Shown here one piece after another: positions 12,481 through 24,880 of a stretch of 64,000 nucleotides of DNA. Each line of letters opens with the position of its first letter. The first letter of the stretch is position 1. A program made the position numbers and the translations under genes. Under the pieces are notes generated by a model. It did not search any database. It saw nothing but the letters and a program-made list of their open reading frames with translations, and was not told the origin of the DNA. Source of the DNA: Chrysogorgia sp. JL179-B06 (lineage: Eukaryota > Cnidaria > Anthozoa > Scleralcyonacea > Chrysogorgiidae); contig JAYKKM010000439.1 in the NCBI GenBank assembly GCA_035772405.1, forward strand, positions 3,381,001-3,445,000. Direction: 5' to 3'.

Positions 12481-13628
12481 TAGATAGATAGATAGATGGT
12501 TTATTTAAAAAAATACAAAGTAGCCAAAGGCTGAATTGCGTATCTCGTTAAAATTACATTTGTCGTAATAGATAGTCTTATACAGTATTAAAATTACAAA
12601 TTTATTTGTAAAATATATTTACATGAACTTACGTAAAATAGCTATAACAATATGTCAAACCTAAACTAAAAACTAATTATAAAAACTGGAAATTGACTAT
12701 TTCATATTGGCATTAAGGCATGAAGACATCATGTAAGTATTCTTAAAGCGGTTGGTCTTCCATCTGGGAACATTAAATGTTTGCGAATGTCTCAAATTGT
12801 GCTTAGTCTCATAAGAAGGCGGTAATAATTTATGTAGTCGATGGTTCTTATCATTAACAATGGTATAGTAAACAGTGTATTACATAATCCTTGTGATGGT
12901 CAGCTAGATGGACGACGTTCATACATGTTAGTGCTTCAGTATAATCGAGATTGGAGCAAATGATCGATATTGCCCTCTTTTGTATGCGTTCTTATTCACA
13001 CATTAGATATTGTGGGATAGAATAGTGAAACACAGGAACAGCATAATCTAAAAGAGATCTAATGCAGGTAATGTAAAATAGCCCTAGATCTTTTCGAGGG
13101 ACGTTAGCCTTCTTCAGCTGCACTAAAAATATTACCTTTAGAGGCTTTTTTAATAACCTCGTTTACATGTGCATTCCACGATAGATTATTGTGATCGTTA
13201 ACCCTAAAAGCTTAACACTGTCTACAATCTTCAGATCCTTACCCATAACCTTAATCGGCTCTAATTCCTACTGATTTCTAGCAAAGGAAATTGGTAGTTC
13301 TTTACATTTGTTGGTGTTTAGTTGAACTCTGTTATCAAGAGACCATTGAGCCACGTTGTCAGTGATAAGTTGGACGCTGCTGACATCGTTTTTCTGGACG
13401 ACTTCTGATACCGTCGTATATCATCCACATACTTCCACACATGGGCGTCACTAATTACTAGGTCATTTATCATTATGATAAATAACCACGGCCCTAATTT
13501 AGTTCCCTGAGGTACTCCTGATGGAACTGAGCCCCATTCAGACAGACAACCCACTGCAAGTTTGATTCTTTGGAAGCGATTGCTGAGAATTCGTTTAAAC
13601 GAACCCAAGTAAACAGTATAAACGTCTT
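12481..13628 (-). mobile_element. 5'-truncated LINE copy in unit 4 (degenerate)
   Basis: Same element as in unit 3, with two extra bases near 13415 that shift the frame right after KYVDD and further changes in the downstream part. (TATC)n tail at 12481. Confidence 0.78.
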
Positions 13629-13899
13629 ACCGTTAACAATTTCATATTCATTTGTTTGCTATTTTGTTCTCTCTATGATAGAGATTTTCCCTAAATCTTA
13701 TAAATGATAGAGATTTTCCCTAAATCTTAGCTCATTTCCACTATCCGCACAGAAAATCTAAAGACGTCATCGTTGACGTCTGATAGATAATGATTTATTA
13801 ACCAATAAGAATCGCAGATTTCCGATAGGTGATGATTGACAGGCGACTATAGAGCTTCTCGTGTCGTGATTGGTCGAGATGAACCGCCTATCATGTTAT

Positions 13900-15470
13900 A
13901 GTCAACATTTTCAGCTTTTAAAATTGGCGGTTGCTTGATTTGTCGATGTTGCGGACGAAAAAGTTAATAAAATAAAATAAAATACTATTAATAATAATAT
14001 TAATACTAAGTAACTAATTGTTATTTAGTAAATATCGATCATCTCGCCAATTCGCGATTCTTATTGGTTAATCAAATAATCATAAATTTAACAATTAGAC
14101 AATGAGCCCAAGTTGTCTATGAGCAGATAGTCAACGAGGGCATAGTTAATGATTAACAGAAATACAGTGTATGACATTTTCAGATAAATGAGCAAACATT
14201 TTAAGTGAAGTTTTTTTCAAATTTCCTGTCCTAGTGAGAACAAAAACAGCAAACCAACGAATGGAATGAAATGTTTTATGGTAAGGTATTTATATTGTTT
14301 ACTTGGGCTCGTTTAAACAAAATAACAGGAGTAAAAAGGCATTTAAAAATCTCGCTCGCTTTCACTGCCAAAATCTAAAGCTATAAAACTGATGTTCCTT
14401 TCGACATTTTTCAACAATTTTACATCAACTGGATAGAAATATCTCTATAAATACGATTGTTCGTCTGTGTGTCAATCCGTGTGCAACCCTAACCCTCCCT
14501 CCTACCGTGGAAGTTCCACCTGTTTTACCAGTATTGTATTAATACTGCACAAGAAAAGTTCTATTAATTTACCGTATATTTCCATTCTTTTTCATCTACA
14601 CTATACCTTCGTACGTTTTTTCTTACCTGTATTGGCTCTTCAGGCGCCTTCTCCAGCTCAGGGACATCCAGTTCACCAATTTTAATAACATCGTCTTTAA
14701 TGTGGAAACTGGGAACCTCTTTAACCTCATGTGGTATTACTGTTTCCATGGGTTTTCGTTTTACTTCTTCTTTAGGTGGAGCTTCAAATTTTGGAATATA
14801 AACATATTTCTTTTCTTGTGGTATTTCTTCTATCACAATATGTCCAATATCCAGTTGTTTAGGATACCTGGGTTTTTCAGGCTCCTCTTGGAATGTCACC
14901 TGTCGTGTGAAAATTGAAACAAAAGTTATGATTTCCAGCAAGAGACGATTATTTCGACATTTATATATAATTGTGATACATAAGAGGGCATCGATGTACT
15001 TCTTTAAGGTTTTCGTTTTTTTGTTAAGCAAGTTTCTCGAAAATGCGAACAAAATACATAGGATATCGTTAAATCTAAACTCATTTATATATTCATTATG
15101 TTATGTAATGAAATCACTTACGATATTGCTCATTAATGTTTCACTGAACCTAAAAACACGGTTTAAAATCATCTGTGCGATTGTGAGAATGTGAGATGTA
15201 TCAGTCTTCTCCGTTCAAAAGCTTACATTTTCTTTAAAGTTCCGTGGGATCATACATCATTTCAAATAGTTTAGTTGCTGAATGAACTGTCAAATAAGGT
15301 TTGTCTTCGGAATTCTATTGGTGTTTTCATTAATTTGTGCACGTCCAATCTTTTAACATTTATATCGCCCACTTTAGGCAAATTTGTAAATAACTGCTTC
15401 GTTAATATTAAACAAAGTTGCATAACGTGTTGAAAAATATAATTCTTGTTAATCTTTCCCGTTCTTTTTT
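13900..15470. repeat. Partial, diverged fifth unit of the 3.5-kb array
   Basis: The first 1.1 kb matches the other units well. After about 15000 it diverges by substitutions and small indels, with an extra block in the 15000-15030 region. It contains E20 and leads into E19; the LINE piece is absent here. It is the older border of the array. Confidence 0.82.
14627..14899 (-). CDS. E20: 91-codon A-type module with a two-residue insertion
   Basis: The acceptor TCACACGACAG precedes 14899 and the donor is ATACAG|GTAAGAAAA at 14627/14626. The exon is 273 bases, phase 0-0. It matches the A exons of the array except for PQEKKYVYIPKFE, where two residues are added. It belongs to the partial fifth unit. 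Confidence 0.88.
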
Positions 15471-15502
15471 ATCTACACTACACCTTTGTACGTTTTTCTT
15501 AC

Positions 15503-15772
15503 CTGTATTGATTCTTCAGGCGTCTTCTCCAACTCAGGGACATTCATTTCACCAATTTTAATAACATCGTCTTTAATGTGGACGCTGGGAACCTGTTTAA
15601 TCTCATGTTGTATTACTGTTTCCATGGGTTTTGGTTTGAATATATCTTCTATATCTGGAGCTTCAAATATTTGAATTTCTTTCTTTTCTTTTGGTATTTC
15701 TTCTATAACAATATGGCGAATGCCCACCTGTTTAGGATAACTGGGTTTTTCAGGCTCTTCTTGGAATGTCAC
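15503..15772 (-). CDS. E19: 90-codon type-2 module at the edge of the 3.5-kb array
   Basis: The acceptor AAATTTTCTCAG precedes 15772 and the donor is ATACAG|GTAAGAAAAA at 15503/15502. The exon is 270 bases, phase 0-0. Close paralogue of E18 with small changes (VIQHEIKQVPS, GEMNVPELEK, PEESIQ). Measured from the start of the fifth 3.5-kb unit (13900), it sits where the short B exon sits in the other units. This suggests the B exon descends from this type. Confidence 0.88.
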
Positions 15773-15826
15773 CTGAGAAAATTTAAACAAAAGTTATGAT
15801 TTCCAGCAAGAGACTATTATTTCGAC

Positions 15827-16026
<200 letters not shown>

Positions 16027-17215
16027 GTGATACATAAAGGGGCATTGATATTTTGATGTCTTCGTTTTTTAGTCAAGGTTTATATAAAACGCGAACTCAA
16101 TACATAAAATATCGTCAAATCCTAAACTCGTTTATTTCTTCATTATTATTTAATGAAATCACTTAAGATATTCCTCATTAATGTTACACTGAAGTTACAA
16201 CGGTTTTAAATTATTTTTGCGATTGTGAGAAACTACTGTAGTGTTAGTTTCGAAACTTCAGTTTTAATTATCACGCTATCAATAATTTGTCTTTCATCGG
16301 TAACAGTAGATCACATTCAATATACGCTCTGGAGAAAAATACTTAAGAATGAGGAATTCTATTTCAAATACTTTCCCTAGGATATAACAATCAATATGTC
16401 TATTAGAAAGAACCGTTTTAGTGTGGACGCTACCGTGATAGCAACCGCTCGGCATCTAGCCTTTTTAGTGCAAAGTTTTTTAAACTTTGCAGTATTGTGA
16501 TGAGTGGCGAAAATTCACACGATAGTCAGTGACCAATAGTGTTAACTCCGGGGGGTGGGACATTATTTCGTAGTATTTTGGTACTTTAATTTAGTTTGTT
16601 TTTTAATTTAATTTGTGAGTGTAAAAGTGAATCTGAAGTTCCTGAACAATGAGGGCTGACTGTTAAGTGAGTTATCAGTGGGTTTTCTACGTGTATCAAG
16701 TTGTAAATGCAGTTAGATTTCGATATCTTGAATATTTCATAATATGTCTGGAATATAAGTTGTGTCCCCCGGTTTTTTATGTTAACATGCTACTGCGGCC
16801 ACTGCGCACGCGCGAGCTGAAATTGATAAACAACATGGCCGGCCAAGATTTCTTCTGGAAACAGGGATTTATAGTATTAAATATGATGTAGGAGAAAGGA
16901 TTCGTTGTCTGTTAGGGGAAGACGAGCCTGGATATAAAATAAAAGTCTGACATTCAGGATATTTCTGTCACGTTGTCATGTGTCAAGTATCGGGTAAGTG
17001 CAGCATTTTGTCTTCGGCCGAGTCTCTGTTTAATAGAATGCCTAACGGACACAATAGACACAGAATAACCTGCGAGATTATTTTGTTAGAAATTAGACAC
17101 CCGCACTTTTGTAAAGCGTATTATTTACGTTCTGTAGTTTCGCTATTTACTTCGTGTTAATTTTATCAGCATTTGATTAATATTTTGAAATGTAGATATG
17201 TTTTGGGCATGAAGG

Positions 17216-17246
17216 TTGCGGGTTCGATTCCCGTTTGGGGCCTATT
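17216..17246 (+). repeat. tRNA-like B-box remnant
   Basis: GGGTTCGATTCCCG sits in a T-arm-like setting, but there is no A box, acceptor stem or anticodon arm upstream. It is probably a SINE-type or transposon remnant, not a tRNA gene. Confidence 0.4.
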
Positions 17247-17469
17247 CCCTTTGGTGCTCAGAAATATTGGTTTGCGTTAAAAGCTTGAGTAGCAAACAAT
17301 TTACCATATTAAAGCAATGTAATAGATTGATTTATTCTTGTTGTTGAAACATAATGTAAAATTTCATCTACTGTATATACCCACTGACTGATTGACTTTT
17401 CTGAGACAGGGGAATCTGATTTTTTTAAAAGATTTCGGGATGGGATTTTTGACACAAAATAATTTTAAT

Positions 17470-17650
17470 ACTAACTTCTTATTAACCGAGAGCGCGGTCA
17501 TTACGGGAAAATATCAGACCGAGGTCTTGACAGTACGGACCGAGCCCAACAGGGTGAGGTTAGTACATAAAAGTCCAAGGTCTGATATTTTTCCCATAAT
17601 AACTAAGCGGTCGAGGTTAACAAGAGGTTTATTATATGGCATGGCTTTTT
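17470..17650. mobile_element. Foldback element (GAGCGCGGTCATTACGGG family)
   Basis: The arm TAACCGAGAGCGCGGTCATTACGGGAAAATATCAGACC is answered by GGTCTGATATTTTTCCCATAATAACTAAGC further right. A relative lies at about 30425-30590. No coding capacity is seen. Confidence 0.6.
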
Positions 17651-17987
17651 TAAACAACAATCAACATACTTTACATACAATGGCAGAATCGTCATTTTCA
17701 ATCTTGTTCTTGTTCTTCTGTTGTTTTCATGATACTAAGACTCTCTTTTAGATTGTTCATCGTCCGATACATACTGTATATGATTTATTGCTTAATTTAC
17801 TAAATTTGTTCAATTTGTGCTGCTTTCGTTGTTCGGCTTGTTCCTTTGTAAAGAAAATGGTTGACAAAATCCGTAATTTGGACCGGTTCATTACCGGGAA
17901 ATAACTGACTGGCACGTGACGTGTCTCAGCAATCAGAGCATGCAATTTAACCGGAAGTAGCTTGTGCCATGTAATAATAACTACTTA

Positions 17988-18218
17988 GGGGCTGATTACA
18001 TGGAGAAATTTCAGCCCGGGCTGATATTTCAGCCCGGCTACTGAGGTATGGTAAATTATGGAGTATGGAAAATAATTTAAATAGCTTTGTTTTTATGCCA
18101 TGTTTGTTACCGCTTGACCGCTTTCAACACCGTGATTTCTATTCTCCCTCTTTACCATACCTCAGTAGCCGGGCTGAAATCTCAGCCCGGGCTGAAATTT
18201 CTCCATGTAATCAGCCCC
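17988..18218. mobile_element. PIF/Harbinger-like MITE, 231 bp
   Basis: Near-perfect terminal inverted repeats of about 70 bp beginning GGGGCTGATTACATGGAG and containing CAGCCCGGGCTGA. It is flanked on both sides by TTA (17985-17987 and 18219-18221). A 3-bp TWA duplication with G-rich ends is the PIF/Harbinger signature. No coding sequence, so non-autonomous. Confidence 0.82.
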
Positions 18219-18375
18219 TTAATGACCAAGAGTGAGGTCTTTATGGAAACATATCTAACCAAGATCTTGCTGTAGTGCCCGAGCACTAGCGACAAAGGTT
18301 TGGTATTTTATTGTAAAGACTGAACAGTCGAGGTGATTAAGACGTCCATTATATGGCACTTTTTATTATTATAAG

Positions 18376-18527
18376 TAATACCATGACTTGAGGGAAATTA
18401 GCAATTAAATTGCCCGCTGCCGAGGGAAGATTTGTGAAAGTCCGAGGGCGAAGCCAGAGGACTTTTACAAATCTTCCCGAGGCGAAGGGCAATTTAATTG
18501 CTAATTTCCCGACAAGTCATGGTATTA
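18376..18527. mobile_element. Hairpin element around AATACCATGACTTG
   Basis: The left arm TAATACCATGACTTG...TTAGCAATTAAATTGCCC is repeated inverted at the right end (GGGCAATTTAATTGCTAA...CAAGTCATGGTATTA), with a second paired block around AAGATTTGTGAAAGTCC. A diverged partner with similar GAGGGAAAATTAG arms follows at about 18610-18800. Confidence 0.65.
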
Positions 18528-19503
18528 GTTTGTAATATTATGATCGCCGAGGATAACTTTGAGAACCTTATCCAGCTCATGGTTGGAGACAGAGTTTTTG
18601 TCTACTAAATTAAATTTCCCGTGCATTTGAATGAGGGAAAATTAGAAGACAAAGAAATCCTTTGTGTTCTACTAAATTTCCCTCATTCCTATGATATCAT
18701 AGGAATGAGGAAAAATTAAAAATTTTCCCTAATTTGTATGCATGAGTAGTTTTCAAATAAATAAACGTGGGGAATTTAGCAATTAAATTTCCCTGCGAGA
18801 ACAAAAGAAACCGAGTAAATCATGGTATTATTATATGAAATCAATGTTGTATTTCTTGGTCATCAGTGTCAAAACACCAGACTAGCATTATTTTCTATTG
18901 TTTCTTTCTTGTCTGGATACTAAAATTTACTTTTATAATGTTTATTGTTCATCATCGTTTATTTAATTTATTTTCATCGTTTTGAGCCAATAACTCTCTT
19001 ATTCGGATTTTGTGTTTGTTCCCGATAATCACAGGGCATTAGCCAGTGAAATGTTATGTTATCCATAAACATAGTTGCCATAATGTTCGGTCCAACTTAT
19101 CACCTTTATCAACCTTGTGATTACAATAATAAAGATCAAGAATTGTTTTTCTAACAAACAGTATATTAACTATTAATAATAGTGTAGCTTTATAAGCAAG
19201 CAATCTAAAATCCTGCACAGCATTAAACTTGTGTTATGCATTATGCTACTGTTTTATTTAATATGATACATAATTCTATAAAACTTTGCACTGTCCTTGG
19301 GACCTAGTTTCTATCTGCGTTACTTTTTCTATCTGCGTTAGTATATTCCAGCCTATACTATTGGTCTATTTGAGCCTACTCAAGCCAAGTCGTCGAGCTA
19401 ACTCTAGATTGGCGGCGTCCAGAAAAATAAAATACGAGAATGAAAACGTTATTTCTCGAGTAAAAGCTAGCAAATATCGTAAACTATTAAACATTATAGT
19501 TAA

Positions 19504-22500
19504 AGTGCACTTAACCCCAAAACTGATAATGCTATGTTTGAAAGGGCACTTAAAATGATGAAGAATGGCGCTAACAGTTCTTCGATATCTATTTTCGTTC
19601 TCGACCTATTCACTTATATGTGATATGTTAATAAGGCGAGGGCCGAAGGCCCTGGGGCGCGCTTTTTTATGCAAGGGGAAGTGAAAGTAGCCTTTATGTC
19701 GGAAATCCTTTATTGTTGCCGTGGTAACAAAGGAAAATTGGGTAGAGGGATAATTTGGCAGTCCAAGGGGTTAAGTTAGAATTATTAGGGTTAGGAATTG
19801 TGATTGGGACGTACGTACTATAAACGGCCTTTTGGTGGTTACATTTGGCGTTTAAATTTAAATTGACGTCAGCGCGACAAACGTACCTTTACGCCGCCGC
19901 CGCCCCCCCCCCCCGCCCCCGAAAACCGAAAGCGTTTTTTGGGGGGGGCGGCTTTGGGTTTTCGGAGCGGGCGGGCGGCGTTCAAGAAGTTGCAGAACCT
20001 CTGGACTAAAGCATCAAATTATACAGACTTTATCAGATGATTTCAAGCCGTAATTGTAGACTGCAGTGTTGACGGGCAAGAACAGACACAAATAAAGGTA
20101 AAGAAATTAATAATTTCTCAAATAATGGATAATAATAGTACACTGCGAGTCTGTGTTGAGCAATTAATTTGCCTTTTCTGTATAGTTTTTTTGGTTAGGG
20201 TTAGTAATTTGGCTAGATTTAGGGTTAGGTTTAGGGTTTTGATGATATTAGGTTAGCATTTCGTCGTACGGCATGCAAATTTTGAAACATTTACATATTC
20301 AGATCTTTAGAAATATATTGTAATTAGCATAGCATGACCAGTAAAGTTTTACTAACTTCTCGAGTGCCATTATAACTCGATAATCACACAAGACAAAGTT
20401 TTTTATTCCTTTTATAAAATAACACCATTAAATTAACACTAAAAGCCCATGAAAAATGCAGATTTAACTGTTATAAGCGGCGTTGCTATGTGCGTTGCTA
20501 GCAAGCGCGAAAATCCGTGTCTGAAAGTGGGGGGGGTGACTGCATCGTTTGCGGAAAGTCAGAAGGGGATAATCATACATTGGTCAAAAAGTGGGGGGGA
20601 TACATCCCCCCCGTCCCCCCCAGGATTGACGCCCTTGGTTGCTAGGAAACATGTTAGCGATTTTAGCGATGAAAATGTATTCAACGTTGCAGTTAAAACA
20701 TTCTCTTGTGTTAGTACCTTGATTAGTCTTGTATCCAGGTATTCTTTGAGTTCCTTTTGTGATTTACACTACGTCAAAAACGACAAAATCTACGCGAGGA
20801 ACACGTCAGCTTAGCTACTGTATGCTTTATTGACACGGTTTTTTATCTCAATCAGACAGCGTGTTGTCGCTCATTTACAGTACTTCCGATTATTTTATAA
20901 TACTAGATATATTGCATGGGCTCAACCAACAAGCAGGTGAAGTGCACCCTTCAATGACAATGTTGTGCTTTTAATTTTTGTATGGGCGTAAAGGCATTTA
21001 TACATTTGAGAAGTGTAAACATGCATTGTACAGGTTTATGTTATGCCTGGCCTGGCCTCCACTTAGTGTTTCTGGGGAAACACTTTTGTCCTTGGAATAG
21101 AACTGCATATGCAATGCCGGTTATATATATATATGTTATTTACCGGCTGGGGAGGGACATTTTTGAGACCGAGGGCAAATATTTTTCTATACGGACCGAC
21201 CAAAACGGTAAATAACATATTACTTTTTTTGTTATAAATAATTGTAAGACAAGAAAATCTGCCGCCGTGTAAAAACCACAGGAAGCTAAAACGCTAGTGA
21301 TCACTTCCGCTGCCCATATTTGGAAAGAGGCGAACCATATATAGAAAATCACCTGACAAAGGACAAACTCATTCAAGTCAACTTTTTAATAAACAAGATT
21401 GGAAATTCGACAGGTACAGTTGAACAGAGCAAACCAGGACTTAACCAGGACTAATATTCATCATTGATCAAGCAAAATTGAAAACATTGTTTGTCTCGTA
21501 TGATACATATAATCGGAATCTTGCCTTGTCTTTGTCGGCTTCTCACTCGATGTGTCGCCAGAACTAAAGTTGAACCGAAGTTGAAATTGAAAGTATATAT
21601 CCTTCAAACCTGCCAATTTTTTCTCCGGAAAACAAGTCTGTAATTGCTGTGGTTGTTGACGTTATTACGATACTGTTAAGCAATTCGGGACGTTTGAAAT
21701 CTTGCGGTGGTGGACAACTGAAGCTGCTTTGTATTAAAGCATCAAGCCTTTCCGACACTGCCGTCTTTCTCTGTTATGGTCATGAAAAACCGACACAAAA
21801 GAACATTTCTCATGTTCATTACTGTAGCACAGAAGCGATTCCACACATTCATCTGGCGTAGGTACACTTAACTGTATTTTCAGGCCGTTGTTCTTATTAA
21901 TAAAATTTTGAATTTCGTCCAAGTTATCTTGCACAATGTTGCCACTTCGCTGGACTTTTTCTTTTTCGTATATAAAATCTTCAACTTCGGGAAAATAAAA
22001 TTCGCTTTCGCTGTGATAGCTTTCATTGTCACTATATCCTTCTTATTTTGTTTTTACTGGCAGTCTATTGTCTCAAAAGGTAGTAAAAAGCGACGAGTAT
22101 ACGAAATATTAAAAAAAACTATTTTGTTTTCGTTTTTAAATCCACAGCGGTCCGGTATCGGGGTCCGTATCGTAGGATACCGGACCGCTCGCTAGCCAAT
22201 CAGAGCGCGCGAATCAGATGGATACCGGACCGCAAAAAAAATATATATTTAAGCTACTCTTGTTGAAGTGCTTTCTGAAGGATATATAAAGTAGATTTTA
22301 TTAATATAGATTTTATTACATTTCTTACAAACAAACAATCAAATGTAAAATTAATATAATATGTGTGATCACTCAAACTAAAAGTATTACCTTCATCAAC
22401 AAATCTGGCAACACACTAATTGGGCATGCGCCACAAAAGCATTTATATGTGCATTTTTTTAAATTGGGGCAATAAAATATGATTCTGGACATATAAATTA

Positions 22501-23479
22501 AACAGCTTTATTCCCATGGAACTGAACCTGAGAGACTTTTTTTGAATATCATCATCTTGTAATCTGTTATAAATAGGGCTTCACTTTTGTAACTAATGTG
22601 TCATTTTGATAAAGGAGCAGGGTCCTGATACATTAAAAACTAAGCAAATGTGTTCAGAGTATTTTTTGAAGGTGCGGTATATAATGTTTATAAATCTGAA
22701 CAGAAGAAGATATATGCCATATAATCTGTTTATATGCCCTGGGATTATACAACTTAATTACTTCCAAAGGGGTTGAGTGGGAGAGATAATAAACGGTATA
22801 GAAAAATGTTTCAAAATGCATAACAGGCAAACTGTTGGCACTTTTTTACTCAAGTTTTTGCTTAATAATAATAGTAACAAATAATGTTGTAACTTAATAA
22901 TAGTAACAAATATTAACTAGAATTTATAATAATGTGAAAAATGATGCCCTGTATTATATATAGCAAAACCTGCTACACAAGTTATGTAGCAGCCTCAAAA
23001 TGATTAATTGTCAGTAGTGAGATACTTTTTGTACGCTTTGAGTTTTGAGTGCTTTGATTGAATAATCCCAAAGATAATATATACATGCATTTTCAGTAAG
23101 TTATTATACAGTGTGACATCACAGTGAAGATCCGGCCTTTACATAATAATGCACCCAAAAAAGTAAACACTTTGAGTTATTTAGTTTGATGTCTAATTAT
23201 GAAACAATGAAATTCAGAACAACACAAGCTTGATAGTTTAAAGGCTTTCAGAGATACATGTAGTGTTTTCTATAAAGTCCATTCGATTGGCAAATCAATG
23301 GGTTATTGATTTTTATCGCCTATTACAGTGGGCGAGGGGTTGTTGCGTACACGTATTTCTAGTATATAACTGAATAATAAGAACGAAAATAGATGTCGAA
23401 GAACTGTTAGCGCCATTCTTCATTATTTTTAGTGCCCTTTCATGCATATAGCAGTATCAGTTTTGGGGTTAGGTGCACT
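19504..23479. mobile_element. TTAA-flanked 3,976-bp non-autonomous DNA transposon
   Basis: The ends are inverted repeats starting AGTGCAC(C/T)TAACCCC; about 127 bp of arm is shared with the smaller element at 24881. TTAA flanks both ends (19500-19503, 23480-23483). Paralogous introns at about 26757 and 27917 show the empty TTAA site. TTAA duplication is characteristic of the piggyBac superfamily. The interior is non-coding: a G/C-rich patch at about 19890-19985, degenerate TTAGGG-like repeats near 20200-20240, and small foldbacks near 21134-21212 and 22145-22225. No DDD/E transposase frame is visible. Confidence 0.75.
19890..19985. repeat. GC-rich low-complexity patch with poly-C and poly-G runs
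   Basis: A run of C (about 19906-19920) and a G run (about 19942-19950) in complementary context (CCCGAAAACCGAAAGC / GGCTTTGGGTTTTCGG) can form a hairpin or four-stranded structures. It stands out from the AT-rich surroundings and lies inside the TTAA element. Confidence 0.7.
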
Positions 23480-23671
23480 TTAAATGCAATTTATTTACAG
23501 TGTAAGAGCAACTTATTTTTTGACTCCACTGATCCTTTAACATTTATATTGTCCAATTTAAGCAGTTACGGTAAACAACTGCTTCATTACTATTCCGATT
23601 TCTTGTTTATATTCTAACACGCGTCTTCGTTCTTTTTCATCTACACTATACCTTCGTACGTTTTTTCTTAC

Positions 23672-23941
23672 CTGCATTGGTTCTTCAGGCGTCTTCTCCA
23701 GTTCAGGGACATCCAGTTCACCAATTTTAATAACATCGTCTTTAATGTGGACGCTGGGAACCTCTTTAATCTCATGTGGTATTACTGTTTCCATGGGTTT
23801 TGGTTTGAATATATCTTCTATATCTGGAGCTTCAAATATTTGAATTTCTTTCTTTTCTTTTGGTATTTCTTCTATAACAATATGGCGAATGCCCACCTGT
23901 TTAGGATAACTGGGTTTTTCAGGCTCTTCTTGGAATGTCAC
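23672..23941 (-). CDS. E18: 90-codon type-2 module
   Basis: The acceptor AAATTTTCTCAG precedes 23941 and the donor is ATGCAG|GTAAGAAAA at 23672/23671. The exon is 270 bases, phase 0-0. It carries EEPEKPSYPKQVGIRHIVI and FEAPDIEDIFKPK. It differs from E19 at only a few residues, and the duplication extends about 0.7 kb beyond the exon, including a long (TA)n tract. Confidence 0.88.
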
Positions 23942-23995
23942 CTGAGAAAATTTAAACAAAAGTTATGATTTCCAGCAAGAGACTATTATTTCGAC

Positions 23996-24229
<234 letters not shown>

Positions 24230-24880
24230 GTGATACATAAAGGGGCATTGATATTTTGATGTCTTCGTTTTTTAGTCAAGGTTTATATAAAACGCGAACT
24301 CAATACATAAAATATCGTCAAATCCTAAACTCGTTTATTTCTTCATTATTATTTAATGAAATCACTTGAGATATTCCTCATTAATGTTACACTGAAGTTA
24401 GAAACAACGGTTTAAAATTATTTTTGCGATCGCGAGAAACTACTGCATGTAGTGTTAGTTTCGAAACTTCAGTTTTAATTATCACGCTATCAATAATTTG
24501 TCTTTCATCGGTAACAGTAGATCACATTCAATATAAGCTCTGGAGAAAAATACTTAAGAATGAGGAATTATATTTCAAATACTTTCCCTAGGATATAACA
24601 ATCAATATGTCTATTAGAAAGAACCGTTTTAGTGTGGACGCTACCGTGATAGCAACCGCTCGGCATCTAGCCTTTTTTCTATCTGCGTTACTTTTTCTAT
24701 CTGCGTTAGTATATTCCAGCCTATACTATTGGTCTATTTGAGCCTACTCAAGCCAAGTCGTCGAGCTAACTCTAGATTGGCGGCGTCCAGAAAAATAAAA
24801 TACGAGAATGAAAACGTTATTTCTCGAGTAAAAGCTAGCAAATATCGTAAACTATTAACATTTCTAAACATTATAGTTAA

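Larger units (their letters stand above)
10352..13899. repeat. Tandem unit 4 of the 3.5-kb array
   Basis: A 3548-base copy with exons E22 and E21 and a LINE fragment. A small indel near 10463 (TAAGTTAAAATTG for TAAGTAACTAATTG) distinguishes it from the others. Confidence 0.9.
16460..19308. mobile_element. 2.85-kb inserted block absent from the paralogous intron
   Basis: The E18 unit reads straight through CATCTAGCC into CTATCTGCGTTAC at about 24670. In the E19 unit the two halves are separated by this block. It starts AGTGCAAAGTTTT at about 16459 and the reverse complement (AAAACTTTGCACT) lies at about 19282-19294, suggesting terminal inverted repeats of 13 bp. I could not define a target duplication. 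No transposase frame is visible; smaller foldback elements are nested inside. Confidence 0.5.

Noticed and set aside
17196..17250. tRNA gene around GGGTTCGATTCCCG
   Set aside because: No A box, anticodon stem or acceptor stem pairing; only a B-box-like remnant. The same holds at 61846-61870.
19286..19558. Frame encoding LKPSRRANSRLAASRKIKYE, also near 24729 and 26578
   Set aside because: Repeated because the intron unit is duplicated; no splice-framed homology to the gene modules and it overlaps the hairpin repeat arm.
20195..20245. Telomeric TTAGGG repeats
   Set aside because: Irregular and interrupted (also at 54293-54345); more like dispersed low-complexity repeats than an interstitial telomere.
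20449..20814. 121-residue plus-strand frame inside the TTAA element
   Set aside because: Composition follows G/C runs and repeats, there is no recognisable domain, and it lies in non-coding transposon interior.
21564..21934. Minus-strand frames of 64-66 residues in the TTAA element
   Set aside because: Two short overlapping frames with no recognisable motif or splice context. They could be part of a captured or decayed gene, but I cannot support it.
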